Shown here one piece after another: positions 7,233 to 15,374 of a stretch of 23,144 bases of DNA. The stretch spans positions 1 to 23,144 of the forward strand of contig JAIRLE010000084.1 in NCBI GenBank assembly GCA_031259605.1, in the 5' to 3' direction. The DNA is from Zoogloeaceae bacterium. GTDB lineage: Bacteria > Pseudomonadota > Gammaproteobacteria > Burkholderiales > Rhodocyclaceae. How positions within the stretch are numbered: position 1 is the stretch's first letter; the number at the start of each line of letters is the position of its first letter. The position numbers and the translations under genes were made by a program. The notes beneath the pieces were generated by a model. That model was not told where the DNA came from, made no database searches, and worked only from the letters and a program-made list of their open reading frames with translations.

Positions 7233-9602
7233 TCATTCTTCCGGTGCCCTGGCCAGCACTTCCCGGCTGCCGCGGCCATCGACGGCGGATACCAGGCCGG
7301 CGCGTTCCATGGCTTCGATGAAGCGCGCCGCGCGGTTGTAGCCGATGCGCAACTGGCGCTGCACCAACGAAATGGAGGCGCGGCGGCTTTTCAGCACCAC
7401 TTCCACCGCCCGGTCATACATGGGATCGCTTTCCACGTCTTCGCCATCCTCCATGCCGCCGCCCGCGCCATCGTCGTCATCCGGAGCGCCGACAAGCACG
7501 TCGGGCACATATTCCGGTTCGCCGAGCCGTTTCAGGTGTTCCACCACGCGATGCACTTCGTCGTCGGTGACGAACGCGCCATGCACCCGCACCGGATAGC
7601 CGGTGCCGGGCGCAAGGTAGAGCATGTCGCCTTGTCCCAGCAGGTTTTCCGCGCCCATCTGATCGAGCACGGTGCGCGAGTCGATTTTGCTGGAAACCTG
7701 GAAGGAAATGCGCGTTGGAATGTTCGCCTTGATGAGGCCGGTAATCACATCGACGCTGGGACGCTGCGTCGCCAATACCAGATGCAGTCCCGCCGCGCGC
7801 GCCTTTTGCGCCAGACGGGCAATCAGTTCTTCCACCTTCTTGCCCGCCACCATCATCAGGTCCGCCAGTTCGTCGATGATCACCACGATATATGGCAGCA
7901 CGGCCAGCGGTTCCGGCGATGTCGGCGTCAGCGACAGCGGATTGAGCAACAGTTCGCCGCGCTTTTTCGCCTCGCGGACTTTGCCGTTGAATCCGGCCAG
8001 ATTCCGCACCCCTAGAGCGCTCATCAGCTTGTAGCGCCTTTCCATCTCGCCCACGCACCAGTTCAGGGCATTGGCGGCCTGGCGCATATCCGTGACCACC
8101 GGCGCGAGCAGATGCGGAATACCCTCGTAGACGGAAAGCTCCAGCATTTTCGGATCGATCAGGATCAGGCGCACGTTTTCCGGTTCGGACTTGTAGAGCA
8201 GCGACAGGATCATGGCATTCACGCCCACGGATTTGCCCGATCCCGTCGTTCCCGCCACCAGCAGATGCGGCATCCGGGCGAGATCGGCCACCACCGGCAG
8301 GCCGCCGATGTCCTTGCCCAGAGTAATGGTCAGCGGGCTTGCCAGATCGTTCCAGACCTTGCTGGCGATGATTTCCGAGAGTTTGACTGCCTGGCGGCGG
8401 GGGTTGGGCAATTCCAGCGCCATGCAGGATTTGCCCGGCACCGTTTCCACCACGCGAATGGAAGTGAGCGCCAGCGCGCGCGCCAGATCGCGCCCCAGAT
8501 TGACGATCTGCGCGCCCTTGACGCCCGTCGCCGGCTCGATTTCGTAACGGGTAATCACCGGCCCCGGCAGAGCCGCCAGCACCTTGACCTGCACGCCGAA
8601 TTCCGCGAGTTTTCTTTCTATCAAGCGGGAAGTGAATTCCAGGGTATCCGCCGCCACGCTCTCTCCCTGCGTGGCGGAGACGACATCCAGCAAATGCAGG
8701 GGCGGCAACTGGCCGTCCGTCAGCGCCTCCGGAAAAAGCGCGGATTGCTTTTCCCGCACGATACGCTTTTCCGCCTTGCTGGAAACCTTTTCCACGGATG
8801 CGACAGGCTCTATCCACACCGGATCTTTCAATCCTCCCCGCCGCTTTTCCTCTTCCACCACGGCTTCCCGCTGTTCCGCCACGCTCCTGCCGATGCGCTG
8901 ATCCTGCCAGCGCTCGTAGCCTGCCAGCGTCCACAGATATATCCGCTCCAGAGCCGCGCCCAGCCGCTCGAAAAACCACAGCCAGGACATGCCGACAAAG
9001 ACGCTCCAGCCTACGGCTATCGCCACCAGCAACAGCAAGGTCGCGCCGGTATTGCCCATGAGCGCGCGCAGGAAACCCGCGATTTCCTGTCCGATGATGC
9101 CTCCAGGATTGCCGGGCAACACCGGAACATGCGCGTAAAAACGCAGGGCTTCCAGCGCGGAACTGGCGGAAAGCAAGAGGATGAAGCCGGCAATGGACAG
9201 GTAGAAGGCGCGGCAATCCAGCCCCTTTGCCCCTGTGTCGGCCTCTTCGCGCCCGCACTCCCGCGCCTCCGCCGTCTTTGGCGTTCCCAGTCCGTTCAAC
9301 CGCCGGTAGCCCCACCAGACGAACATCAGGCACAACACGATCCACCACCAAGCGGAAAAGCCGAAGACGTACAGCAGGACATCCGATACCCACGCCCCGG
9401 CGCGTCCCGCCGGATTCAGGACAACCATCACGCCCGTCGCGTGCGACCAGGCCGGGTCCTCCCGATGATAGCCCCACAGGGACATCCCCAGAAACAGCGC
9501 CAGCGCGCCAACCAGCAGCCAGCGAGACTCTTGCAGCAAAAAGCCTATTTTCTCCGGCAACGGACTGGAAGCCGTTTCCTGCCTGCGAGAAGAAGTTGCC
9601 AT
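7233..9602 (-). CDS. ftsK: DNA translocase FtsK
   Basis: Septal DNA pump that clears chromosome dimers and activates XerCD at dif during division. 789 residues. The N-terminal part has about four membrane helices (roughly 27-45, 74-98, 133-152, 183-207), followed by a short linker. The motor follows: Walker A GTTGSGKS at 451-458, LILIDPKMLELS (about 479-490), Walker B VVIIDELADLMM, and LATQRPSVDVITGLIKANIP. The C-terminal winged-helix gamma domain is RASISLVQRQLRIGYNRAA with RAGLVSAVDGRGSREV. The short Pro/Gln-poor linker makes it an SpoIIIE-length rather than an E. coli-length FtsK. The start is placed at 9600-9602 (MATSSRRQETA); the open frame continues to 9815 without protein-like content. 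GGAG lies about 10 bases upstream of the ATG. Confidence 0.95.
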   Translation of the reverse strand: MATSSRRQETASSPLPEKIGFLLQESRWLLVGALALFLGMSLWGYHREDPAWSHATGVMVVLNPAGRAGAWVSDVLLYVFGFSAWWWIVLCLMFVWWGYRRLNGLGTPKTAEARECGREEADTGAKGLDCRAFYLSIAGFILLLSASSALEALRFYAHVPVLPGNPGGIIGQEIAGFLRALMGNTGATLLLLVAIAVGWSVFVGMSWLWFFERLGAALERIYLWTLAGYERWQDQRIGRSVAEQREAVVEEEKRRGGLKDPVWIEPVASVEKVSSKAEKRIVREKQSALFPEALTDGQLPPLHLLDVVSATQGESVAADTLEFTSRLIERKLAEFGVQVKVLAALPGPVITRYEIEPATGVKGAQIVNLGRDLARALALTSIRVVETVPGKSCMALELPNPRRQAVKLSEIIASKVWNDLASPLTITLGKDIGGLPVVADLARMPHLLVAGTTGSGKSVGVNAMILSLLYKSEPENVRLILIDPKMLELSVYEGIPHLLAPVVTDMRQAANALNWCVGEMERRYKLMSALGVRNLAGFNGKVREAKKRGELLLNPLSLTPTSPEPLAVLPYIVVIIDELADLMMVAGKKVEELIARLAQKARAAGLHLVLATQRPSVDVITGLIKANIPTRISFQVSSKIDSRTVLDQMGAENLLGQGDMLYLAPGTGYPVRVHGAFVTDDEVHRVVEHLKRLGEPEYVPDVLVGAPDDDDGAGGGMEDGEDVESDPMYDRAVEVVLKSRRASISLVQRQLRIGYNRAARFIEAMERAGLVSAVDGRGSREVLARAPEE

Positions 9603-9687
9603 GAACACATACTCCACATCGGTTTGCCTCGCGCCATCCTGTTTGCGGAAAAACGCGTATGCTTGAATTGCATCAGATTGAGCGAAC

Positions 9688-9693
9688 ATTATA
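9688..9693 (-). promoter_or_regulatory. Probable -10 element for ftsK
   Basis: Perfect TATAAT on the minus strand (context CGTTTTATAATGTTC), which would give a leader of about 80 bases for ftsK. No good -35 hexamer lies at 16-18 bases; a TTGTCA at 9721-9726 is too far (27-base spacer). Confidence 0.45.
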
Positions 9694-9930
9694 AAACGTG
9701 AGACGCGCCAATGCCTGGCATGACAAGTCGAAAGCACCAAGCGATATTGGCCGGGGAATTCGGCTCTGGGGCGCTGGCGATGCTTACCGTGGCGCGGGCG
9801 GGTCAAATGCGCCACGCTGGGGCGGTTTTTTGCCGGCGGCGCGACGCGGTCTCGTCATTGGATTTACCCAGGGGATCGGCGCGGTAGCGTTTCACCCATT
9901 GTCGGCGTCCCTGGATATAGGCGCGGCCAA

Positions 9931-9957
9931 TAAAAAACCCGGTTTTGCGCCGGGTTT
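9931..9957 (-). terminator. Rho-independent terminator of hup
   Basis: Stem AAACCCGG (9935-9942) / CCGGGTTT (9950-9957) with a 7-base loop. In the leftward direction it is followed by a run of T (9937 down to 9932). It lies about 35 bases past the hup stop codon. Confidence 0.9.
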
Positions 9958-9992
9958 ATGCGCGAAGCACGGAATACGTTCGCGGGGTTTTG

Positions 9993-10277
9993 CTATTTTC
10001 TCTTGCTGTTGACCGCTTCTTTCAGCGCCTTGCCAGGCGTGAACTTGGGCACACGGCTTGCCTTGATCTTCAGCGGCTTGCCCGTTTGCGGATTGCGTCC
10101 CGTGCGCGCGGCGCGGTCGCCCACCCAGAAAGAGCCAAAGCCGACCAAGGAGAGACGATCGCCCTTCTTCAACACGCCTGTCACCGCCTTGATGGTCGCA
10201 TCCAGCGCATTGCCGGCGGCAGCCTTGGAAAGTTTAGCTTCGGCAGCAATGGCGTCAATCAATTCCGATTTATTCAC
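9993..10277 (-). CDS. hup: HU-family DNA-binding protein
   Basis: Small dimeric nucleoid protein that bends and compacts DNA. 94 residues, the usual size. The complete HU signature is visible: N-terminal helical dimerisation part MNKSELIDAIAAEAKLSKAA, then GFGSFWVGDRAARTGRNPQTG, where the beta-arm carries the conserved R-x-G-R-N-P, and the closing KIKASRVPKFTPGKALKEAVN. It is more HU than IHF because of its length and the GRNPQTG arm. The start codon is GTG (10275-10277), set by a strong AAGGGGG Shine-Dalgarno at 10287-10293. Single-gene unit with its own terminator. Confidence 0.93.
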   Translation of the reverse strand: MNKSELIDAIAAEAKLSKAAAGNALDATIKAVTGVLKKGDRLSLVGFGSFWVGDRAARTGRNPQTGKPLKIKASRVPKFTPGKALKEAVNSKRK

Positions 10278-10286
10278 TTCGCGTAA

Positions 10287-10293
10287 CCCCCTT
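10287..10293 (-). promoter_or_regulatory. Shine-Dalgarno defining the GTG start of hup
   Basis: AAGGGGG on the minus strand, nine bases before the GTG at 10275-10277. The next in-frame ATG downstream would remove the dimerisation helix. Confidence 0.7.
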
Positions 10294-10500
10294 CAGATTT
10301 GAAAAAAGAGAAACAAGTCTGTTTTTCGGGAAACACCTGCTTTTCCCCGAAACGACCAAGGCGCAAAAGCGCGTGGTCAGCGACGATACTACCCCAAACC
10401 GCGCCGGAGAAACAGTGGCGAGCCGTTTTTTTTCACAACATTCCGATGCCGCGCCCAACCCCCGCCCACCTTGGCGGCACTTCGTTTTATAACAACAAGG

Positions 10501-10522
10501 AATAAATAACAACTTATTTATT
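10501..10522. promoter_or_regulatory. AT-rich perfect dyad upstream of cysB, possible operator
   Basis: AATAAATAA (10501-10509), CAAC, TTATTTATT (10514-10522): a perfect 9-bp inverted repeat about 70 bases before the cysB start, inside an AT-rich block that contrasts with the GC-rich surroundings. LysR-type regulators commonly bind AT-rich dyads upstream of their own or divergent genes, so an autoregulatory site is plausible but unproven. Confidence 0.4.
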
Positions 10523-10589
10523 ATTTTTTATCTTAAGCAAGCCTGAATAAACTTTTTTACATCCATTGAAAAAGCGGGGGGAGCGCCTC

Positions 10590-11522
10590 ATGAATTTTCA
10601 GCAACTGCGTATCGTTCGGGAAACCATACGCCAGAATTTCAATCTCACCGATGTCGCGGGCGCATTGTTTACCTCGCAGCCTGGCGTTTCCAAGCACATC
10701 AAGGATCTGGAAGACGAGTTGGGCGTGGAAATCTTCACCCGGCGCGGCAAGCGTCTGCTGGGACTGACCGAGCCGGGACAGGAGCTTTCCGGCGTGGTGG
10801 AGCGCATTCTCATCGACACCCAGAACCTGCGCCACATCGCCGACCAGTTTTCCAACCGCGAAAGCGGCAATTTCGTACTTGCCACCACCCACACCCAGGC
10901 GCGTTACGCCCTGCCCGACGTCATCAAATGGTTCAAGGAAAGCTATCCACGCGTACATCTGGCGCTGTATCAGGGCAGCCCCAAGGAAATCGCCGACATG
11001 CTCGCCATGGGCGAGGCCGACATCGGCATCGCCACCGAGGGGCTGTCCGGCGAGGACAAACTGGCGACCTTTCCCTGCTACCACTGGCGGCACGCGGTCA
11101 TCGTGCCGCAAAATCATCCGCTGGCGGAAATCCACGCCAGGGGCAAGCTGAGCCTGGAAGCCATCGCGGAATACCCGATCATCACCTATCACGCCGGATT
11201 CACCGGTCGCTCGCACGTCGACGAATCCTTCAACCAGGCGGGAATTGCGCCTGATATCGTGCTTTCCGCCATCGACGCCGATGTCATCAAAACCTATGTC
11301 GCCCTGGGTCTGGGCGTGGGGATCATTGCCAGCATGGCCTTCGATCCGGCACAGGATCGCGATCTGCTGCTGTTGAAATCCGACACGCTGTTTTCGCAGA
11401 ACACCACGCTCATCGCCGTGCGCAAAGGCGCATGGCTGCGCGATTATGCCTACGCCTTCATCGAAAGACTTGCCCCCAACCTCTCCGCTGTCAGCATCCG
11501 GGAAGCCATCCGGCCAGAGTGA
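10590..11522 (+). CDS. cysB: CysB-type LysR transcriptional regulator
   Basis: Activator of sulfate assimilation and cysteine biosynthesis genes in proteobacteria, responding to O- or N-acetylserine and sulfide/thiosulfate. 310 residues. N-terminal winged helix-turn-helix (MNFQQLRIVRETIRQNFNLT with GALFTSQPGVSKHIKDLEDE) has the CysB-typical TSQPG(V/I)SK recognition helix, unlike most LysR proteins. The effector domain follows from about residue 90 (LATTHTQARYALPDVI, GEADIGIATEG, PIITYHAGFTGRS). The ATG at 10590 is chosen over a TTG at 10566 because of GGGGGAG at 10577-10583 and the canonical N-terminus. It ends 7 bases from the convergent AAA+ gene. No sulfur-assimilation operon is adjacent. 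Cbl is the main alternative, but CysB fits betaproteobacteria better. Confidence 0.92.
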   Translation: MNFQQLRIVRETIRQNFNLTDVAGALFTSQPGVSKHIKDLEDELGVEIFTRRGKRLLGLTEPGQELSGVVERILIDTQNLRHIADQFSNRESGNFVLATTHTQARYALPDVIKWFKESYPRVHLALYQGSPKEIADMLAMGEADIGIATEGLSGEDKLATFPCYHWRHAVIVPQNHPLAEIHARGKLSLEAIAEYPIITYHAGFTGRSHVDESFNQAGIAPDIVLSAIDADVIKTYVALGLGVGIIASMAFDPAQDRDLLLLKSDTLFSQNTTLIAVRKGAWLRDYAYAFIERLAPNLSAVSIREAIRPE

Positions 11523-11529
11523 ATGCAAG

Positions 11530-13509
11530 TCATGTTTTTGTACCGTCAGAAGTAATTTCCGTTTGCAAGGAAACGATGTTTTTTTCATCCCTGTGCAATT
11601 CCGTAACCTTGATGCCGCTGCAACCTTGCAGATCGAGCGCGAACAACGCCCGCGCCAGGGGATTGATCAGGCAGGCTTCCAGTTGGTTGCCGATGCCGCG
11701 TCCGCCATTGGAAAGATCGCCAACGCACCAGGTTTTCAGTTGCTCGAGGGCGGCGGGAGCGAATTCGAATTGCAGCTTATGTTCTTCCCGCACCCGTGCC
11801 GCCACGTTTTCCAGCATGCCGGCAAAAATGCGTTCCGCCACCGGCGCGGTGATGAAATTGAACACGACGATGTTGTCGCCAATGCGGTTCAGCAGTTCCG
11901 GGCGCGACAAACGATATTTGAAATAATCGACGATTGCGCCTTTTATCCGCGCTTCCACGCGCTCATAGGGATCGTCGGGCGTGACGTTCTGTACCCGTCG
12001 CCCGTTCTCGTCTTCGGTATGGATGCCGAGATTGGAAGTGAAGACCAGGATGGTCTCGGAAAAATAGGCGACATCGCCGCGCCCGTCGGTCAATCTGCCA
12101 TCCTCGAGGATTTGCAGGAACTTGTCCAGAATGCGCGGATGCGCTTTTTCCACCTCGTCGAAGAGCACGACGGAAAAGGGTTTTTCGCGCACGGCATTCG
12201 TCAGTTCGCCGCCAGCCTCGAAGCCGACATAGCCCGGCGGCGCGCCCAGGAGACGGGCGCCGGTGTGTTCATCGGCGAATTCGCTCATGTCGAAGCGGAT
12301 ATAGGCGCGTTCGTCGCCGAACACCAGTTGCGTCAGGGTTTTCGCCAGCTCGGTCTTGCCGACGCCGGTGGGTCCCGCGAGAAACAACACGCCGCGCGGG
12401 CGGTTGCCGCCGCTTTTGGCATGCGCTCCGGTCAGTCCCATGACCGAACGCATGAGAATATCCACGCTCTTGGTCACAGCCTGTTCCTGTCCCTTGACCC
12501 GCCTGTCGATGAACGCCGCCGCGTCGCGGATGCGTTCGCGCATGTAGGGTTTTTTCCAGGGATTTTCCAGTGCCCCCACCTTGTAGCATTGCACGGCGTC
12601 TTCAACGTCGCCGTGGGCGATGTTCTGCCGATCGGCAAGCTGGGCGGCGTCGGAAAGCGCGGTGAGCGGCAGCCCTTCGGTGGCCAGCGCGAAGGCGCGG
12701 GCAAATGTTTCCCGCTCCTTGGCGCTGGCGGTTTCCGTTTCCTTGAAAAGCGTGAAATAACTGTTCGCCGCCATGACGCGGCTTTCAAAATCCGGCAGCG
12801 CCACATGCAGGCTTTCCACGCGCACGTTATCCAGCGCAAACCACGAAGGCAAATCCTGGGGTCGATTCAAAAGCCAAAGCACGGGATTGAAGCGCGGCTT
12901 GTGTGTTGCTTCCGCCTCCAAGCCGGAGCTTTCCTGCCGCGAATCCGGCAAATCCCCGGCTTCGCGAACACTTGCCCCGTCCGCTTCGCCGCGCGCGGCG
13001 CGGCGGCTGACAATCGGCACGGCATGCACCGCCAGGCGTTCGGCGGCGAGAAAAAAAGCGTGTTCCTCCGCGCTCAACTGGTCGGGATGACGGGTCAGGC
13101 GGGAAGCGAAATCGATCAACAACGCGCAACGCGCCTCGCGCATCCGCGTCAGGCGCTTCATGACGCCCGTCAACCGCTCCAGGCTCATGGGCATGAAGCC
13201 GTCTTGCAGCTTCAGTTCAAAAAGCCGGGTCGCCAGCGCCACAGTTTTCGCCTCATTGGGATAGGGACGCAAGCCCTCTACCGGATCGAAAACCAGCAAG
13301 AAACGGTAATCCTGGCGTTGCAGGGCAGTCCATAGGCAGCGCACCAGCGGCGCGGGCGTCAAGGTGCCGCCGGTCTGGGCGCTGGCGAGCGGCGTCAGGA
13401 AATGGTCGCGGATGTTGCCGGACACCACGAACTGCGGACGAATCGGCAATAACCGCTCCAGATCGCGCAACCAGCGCGGGAGAAGTTCGGTATGGACAGG
13501 AGAGGTCAT
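11530..13509 (-). CDS. ClpB-D2-like AAA+ unfoldase with degenerate N-terminal AAA module
   Basis: 659 residues. The C-terminal half (about 325-659) is an Hsp100/ClpB-type module with all working parts: Walker A GPTGVGKT (379-386), substrate-threading pore loop GYVG (426-429), Walker B VVLFDE (447-452), sensor 1 TSNLG (N493), arginine-finger RPELLNR (536-542) and sensor-2 GGRG (602-605). The N-terminal half has no P-loop but keeps an AAA-like strand pattern: FVVSGNIRD (27-35), FLLVFDP (70-76), CALLIDFASRL (128-138, Walker-B-like) and PVLWLLNRPQDLP (209-221, sensor-1-like), interrupted by a variable hydrophilic insert at about 168-205. It would therefore be a double-ring-like protein with one inactive ring; this is my inference. 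It lacks the ClpB N-domain and M-domain and the ClpX/ClpA protease-docking loop I would look for. It is the last gene of the leftward cluster; no clear Shine-Dalgarno, 74 bases after the coiled-coil gene. Confidence 0.82.
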   Translation of the reverse strand: MTSPVHTELLPRWLRDLERLLPIRPQFVVSGNIRDHFLTPLASAQTGGTLTPAPLVRCLWTALQRQDYRFLLVFDPVEGLRPYPNEAKTVALATRLFELKLQDGFMPMSLERLTGVMKRLTRMREARCALLIDFASRLTRHPDQLSAEEHAFFLAAERLAVHAVPIVSRRAARGEADGASVREAGDLPDSRQESSGLEAEATHKPRFNPVLWLLNRPQDLPSWFALDNVRVESLHVALPDFESRVMAANSYFTLFKETETASAKERETFARAFALATEGLPLTALSDAAQLADRQNIAHGDVEDAVQCYKVGALENPWKKPYMRERIRDAAAFIDRRVKGQEQAVTKSVDILMRSVMGLTGAHAKSGGNRPRGVLFLAGPTGVGKTELAKTLTQLVFGDERAYIRFDMSEFADEHTGARLLGAPPGYVGFEAGGELTNAVREKPFSVVLFDEVEKAHPRILDKFLQILEDGRLTDGRGDVAYFSETILVFTSNLGIHTEDENGRRVQNVTPDDPYERVEARIKGAIVDYFKYRLSRPELLNRIGDNIVVFNFITAPVAERIFAGMLENVAARVREEHKLQFEFAPAALEQLKTWCVGDLSNGGRGIGNQLEACLINPLARALFALDLQGCSGIKVTELHRDEKNIVSLQTEITSDGTKT

Positions 13510-13583
13510 GATGCGCGCGGAAGAAAAAGCGGATGATACAGGAGACGCCGTTGGCGCATGACATTACGCGGCAAAACTTCCGG

Positions 13584-14912
13584 CTACCGCAAAGGCAGGT
13601 TCTGTGTTTTCTTGCGGCGGCGCCGCTCTCCGTTTTCTTGCGTAAAGCCGGGCAAACGTTCGGCGGCAACTTCCTGCACCGGCAATTCGCCCGGCGGCAG
13701 GCGGCGGGTGACGTTCACTTCCATGCCGCGCGCCGCCAGCGTCGCCATGAGACGCGGAAATTCAGCGCACCAGCGTTCTTCCGCGATGAAATCCTGGCGT
13801 TTTTGCCCGGAAGACGCATAACGGTCTGCCGCCGCCGTCCTGGCGCGCACCACGTTGAAATTCAGGCTCCGATCTTGCGCGTTGACCCGCAGACGCACGT
13901 AATGCCCGCCCCAGCCAGGACGCTGGAAATGCACCATCCCGCCTTCGGCAAACAGGGTATCGCGCACTTCCTCGACCTGATAGCCCAAATCCCGCAAGGA
14001 TTGCTCCAGCACCGTCGCTGCCGCCCTGGTCTCGCGTTCGCGCACATCCGCTTCCAGGGCGGCAATGCGTGTTCCAGCCTGTTCGCGCGTCGCCGCATCC
14101 AGCGGCAACAGCCCGGATGCCGCCGCTTGCAACGCAAGGCGCAAATCCACGTTCTCCGCATCGCCGCCAAAGGCTTCCAGCGCCGTCAGCGTCTCCAGCC
14201 ACTTTGCCGCCTGCGCCGAATCCGCCGCTATTTGCGCCTGCGTCTGGCGATGAAACTGAATCTCCCGCCGCAATTCGTCCGCCAGCAATTCGGCGCGCGC
14301 CGGGGCTTTTGCCAGAATCACCGCCCGCGCCAACGTTTCCAGATGCGCGGGCAAGGTTTCGCCGGGTGCCACTTCCAGACGCGCCAGCGTCGCATCGACC
14401 CACGCCCGCCAGTCCGCCGCTTCTTCTTCCCCCCGCTTTGCCCGCCGCGTTTCCAGGTACAACGTCATGACGCCTTCCGCATCTGGCGCGTCGCCCGCCG
14501 CGGCAAGCGCCGCCTGCACCCGATCTTCGGCAACGGAAACCTTGGCACGCGCCAACAGGCGCGCTTCCATCCCGGCATAGAGCGCCTCCAGTTGCCGCAC
14601 ATGCGCCGCCCAGCCGGAAATATCCGCCGCCTTCGGCGCGGCGGGCATGGGCGCATCTTCCTGCAACAATCCGGACAAACGCGCGCAACGGAGGGACAAG
14701 GATTCCGCCGCTTGCCGCAAATCCGTCATTTGCGCCGCCCGCGTCGCGCTTGCCGCCTGCCGCCGCCGTTGCCGCTCCATTTCCTGCTGGCGAAAATGCG
14801 CCAGACGTTCCTCATAGGCCACGCCCATCTCCGCCGCCTCGCTGACCGCGCGCGCCGCCAGCAGGAGCACATCGCGCACCAAGGTAATTTCGCCGGTTTT
14901 GGGTCCGCTCAT
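13584..14912 (-). CDS. Unrecognised helical/coiled-coil protein with distinct C-terminal domain
   Basis: 442 residues, no family recognised. Residues 1-300 are almost entirely predicted helix, rich in Ala, Glu, Arg and Leu, with coiled-coil-like stretches (about 30-85, 105-140, 205-240 and 280-310). No signal peptide or membrane segment is seen, so it is probably cytosolic. Residues 300-415 look like a compact alpha/beta domain: SLRDLGYQVEEVRDTLF, then MVHFQRPGWGGHYVRLRVN, SLNFNVVRA, and ERWCAEFPRLMATLAARGMEVNVTR. The end is basic (ERRRRKKTQ). The ATG at 14910-14912 lies a few bases after stop codons of the preceding frames (TGA at 14916-14918), and no Shine-Dalgarno is visible, so it is probably translated by coupling. 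Its position just before the AAA+ gene suggests it is an adaptor or substrate-delivery partner of that motor; this is inference. Confidence 0.72.
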   Translation of the reverse strand: MSGPKTGEITLVRDVLLLAARAVSEAAEMGVAYEERLAHFRQQEMERQRRRQAASATRAAQMTDLRQAAESLSLRCARLSGLLQEDAPMPAAPKAADISGWAAHVRQLEALYAGMEARLLARAKVSVAEDRVQAALAAAGDAPDAEGVMTLYLETRRAKRGEEEAADWRAWVDATLARLEVAPGETLPAHLETLARAVILAKAPARAELLADELRREIQFHRQTQAQIAADSAQAAKWLETLTALEAFGGDAENVDLRLALQAAASGLLPLDAATREQAGTRIAALEADVRERETRAAATVLEQSLRDLGYQVEEVRDTLFAEGGMVHFQRPGWGGHYVRLRVNAQDRSLNFNVVRARTAAADRYASSGQKRQDFIAEERWCAEFPRLMATLAARGMEVNVTRRLPPGELPVQEVAAERLPGFTQENGERRRRKKTQNLPLR

Positions 14913-15025
14913 GTTTCAGGCATCAAAGATCAGAAGAAGCCGACGAAGGCGCGGCTTCGCGGCAGAAGAGCGTATCTTGCCATGTAACTTCTCCGGATCG
15001 GCATGGTCGGTTGCGGACGCCCGCG

Positions 15026-15364
15026 TCACGCTGGCAACCGGGAAGATTGTTGTCCCAATTGACGCCATCCGGGACGCATTGCCAGAAGCGATCCGTACCT
15101 TCGGCGCGGCAAAGCAGGAATGGAAAAGCCAGAAAGCCCGTCGCAGGTTTGAGGCTTTGCTGTCGGCGCAGGCGCTTCCATTGCGGGCGCGGGGCGGCGC
15201 TCGGCGGTCATGGCGACCGTCCTCGGCGGCGCGGACGTTTCCGGCGGCGGCGTTGTCCGCGCGGATGTGTCGCTGGTCTTTGCCTGCGCGGTCAAATGCG
15301 CGCCGCAGACCTTGCGGAATTTCGCTCCTTTGGCAAACGGAGTGCGGCAATGAGCGCAAAACAT
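15026..15364 (-). CDS. Small zinc-ribbon protein, probably frameshifted or degenerating
   Basis: Starts with MFCAHCRTPFAKGAKFRKVCG, an N-terminal zinc ribbon in which C3 and C6 are present but the first cysteine of the second knuckle is replaced by Arg (FRKVCG where FCxxCG is expected). A Pro/Ala/Thr-rich linker follows (about residues 30-75). After that the frame loses character and ends at 15026. In another leftward frame, starting around 15145 and running to just before the next gene, the sequence becomes hydrophobic (TGFLAFPFLLC) and then Asp/Asn/Trp/Cys-containing (FWQCVPDGVNWDNNLPGC), as if the native protein continued there. The start lies 10 bases after the stop of the preceding zinc-ribbon gene, with no Shine-Dalgarno, indicating coupling. 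A single-base indel, real or from assembly, would explain both the short frame and the 113-base gap to the next gene. Confidence 0.55.
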   Translation of the reverse strand: MFCAHCRTPFAKGAKFRKVCGAHLTAQAKTSDTSARTTPPPETSAPPRTVAMTAERRPAPAMEAPAPTAKPQTCDGLSGFSIPALPRRRYGSLLAMRPGWRQLGQQSSRLPA

Positions 15365-15374
15365 GATGCTGGTT

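Larger units (their letters stand above)
9603..9992. other. Intergenic region between hup and ftsK
   Basis: Contains a probable ftsK promoter (-10 at 9688-9693), a 7-bp hairpin GTGGCGC/GCGCCAC (9789-9795 with 9809-9815), and the hup terminator (9931-9957). The central 200 bases can be read as short frames on both strands, but none has a recognisable domain, ribosome binding site or family resemblance. I see no gene in it. Confidence 0.6.
10278..10589. other. Divergent regulatory region between hup and cysB
   Basis: Carries the leaders of both genes. On the hup side are the Shine-Dalgarno at 10287-10293, a TAGTAT -10-like hexamer near 10386-10391 (weak, leftward), and an imperfect stem around 10325-10352. 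On the cysB side is a strongly AT-rich block (10500-10560) with a 9-bp dyad (separate entry). No gene seen. Confidence 0.55.

Noticed and set aside
8112..9701. 529-codon rightward open frame antisense to ftsK
   Set aside because: Shadow frame with Arg/His/Gln-rich nonsense composition; ftsK motifs on the other strand are unambiguous.
9698..10012. 104-codon rightward frame between ftsK and hup
   Set aside because: Runs through the hup terminator and into hup antisense; no ribosome binding site and no recognisable protein.
11446..13335. 629-codon rightward open frame antisense to the AAA+ gene
   Set aside because: Shadow frame; the leftward frame has a full set of AAA+ motifs.
13533..14987. 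484-codon rightward open frame antisense to the coiled-coil gene
   Set aside because: Composition is Arg/Pro/His-rich and there is no start signal; it fits an antisense shadow of an Ala/Glu-rich helical protein.
14899..15366. Rightward frame with a fairly protein-like stretch (GKIVVPIDAIRDALPEAIR)
   Set aside because: In-phase complement of a leftward frame that continues the zinc-ribbon gene; no ribosome binding site, no family, and opposite to the cluster.
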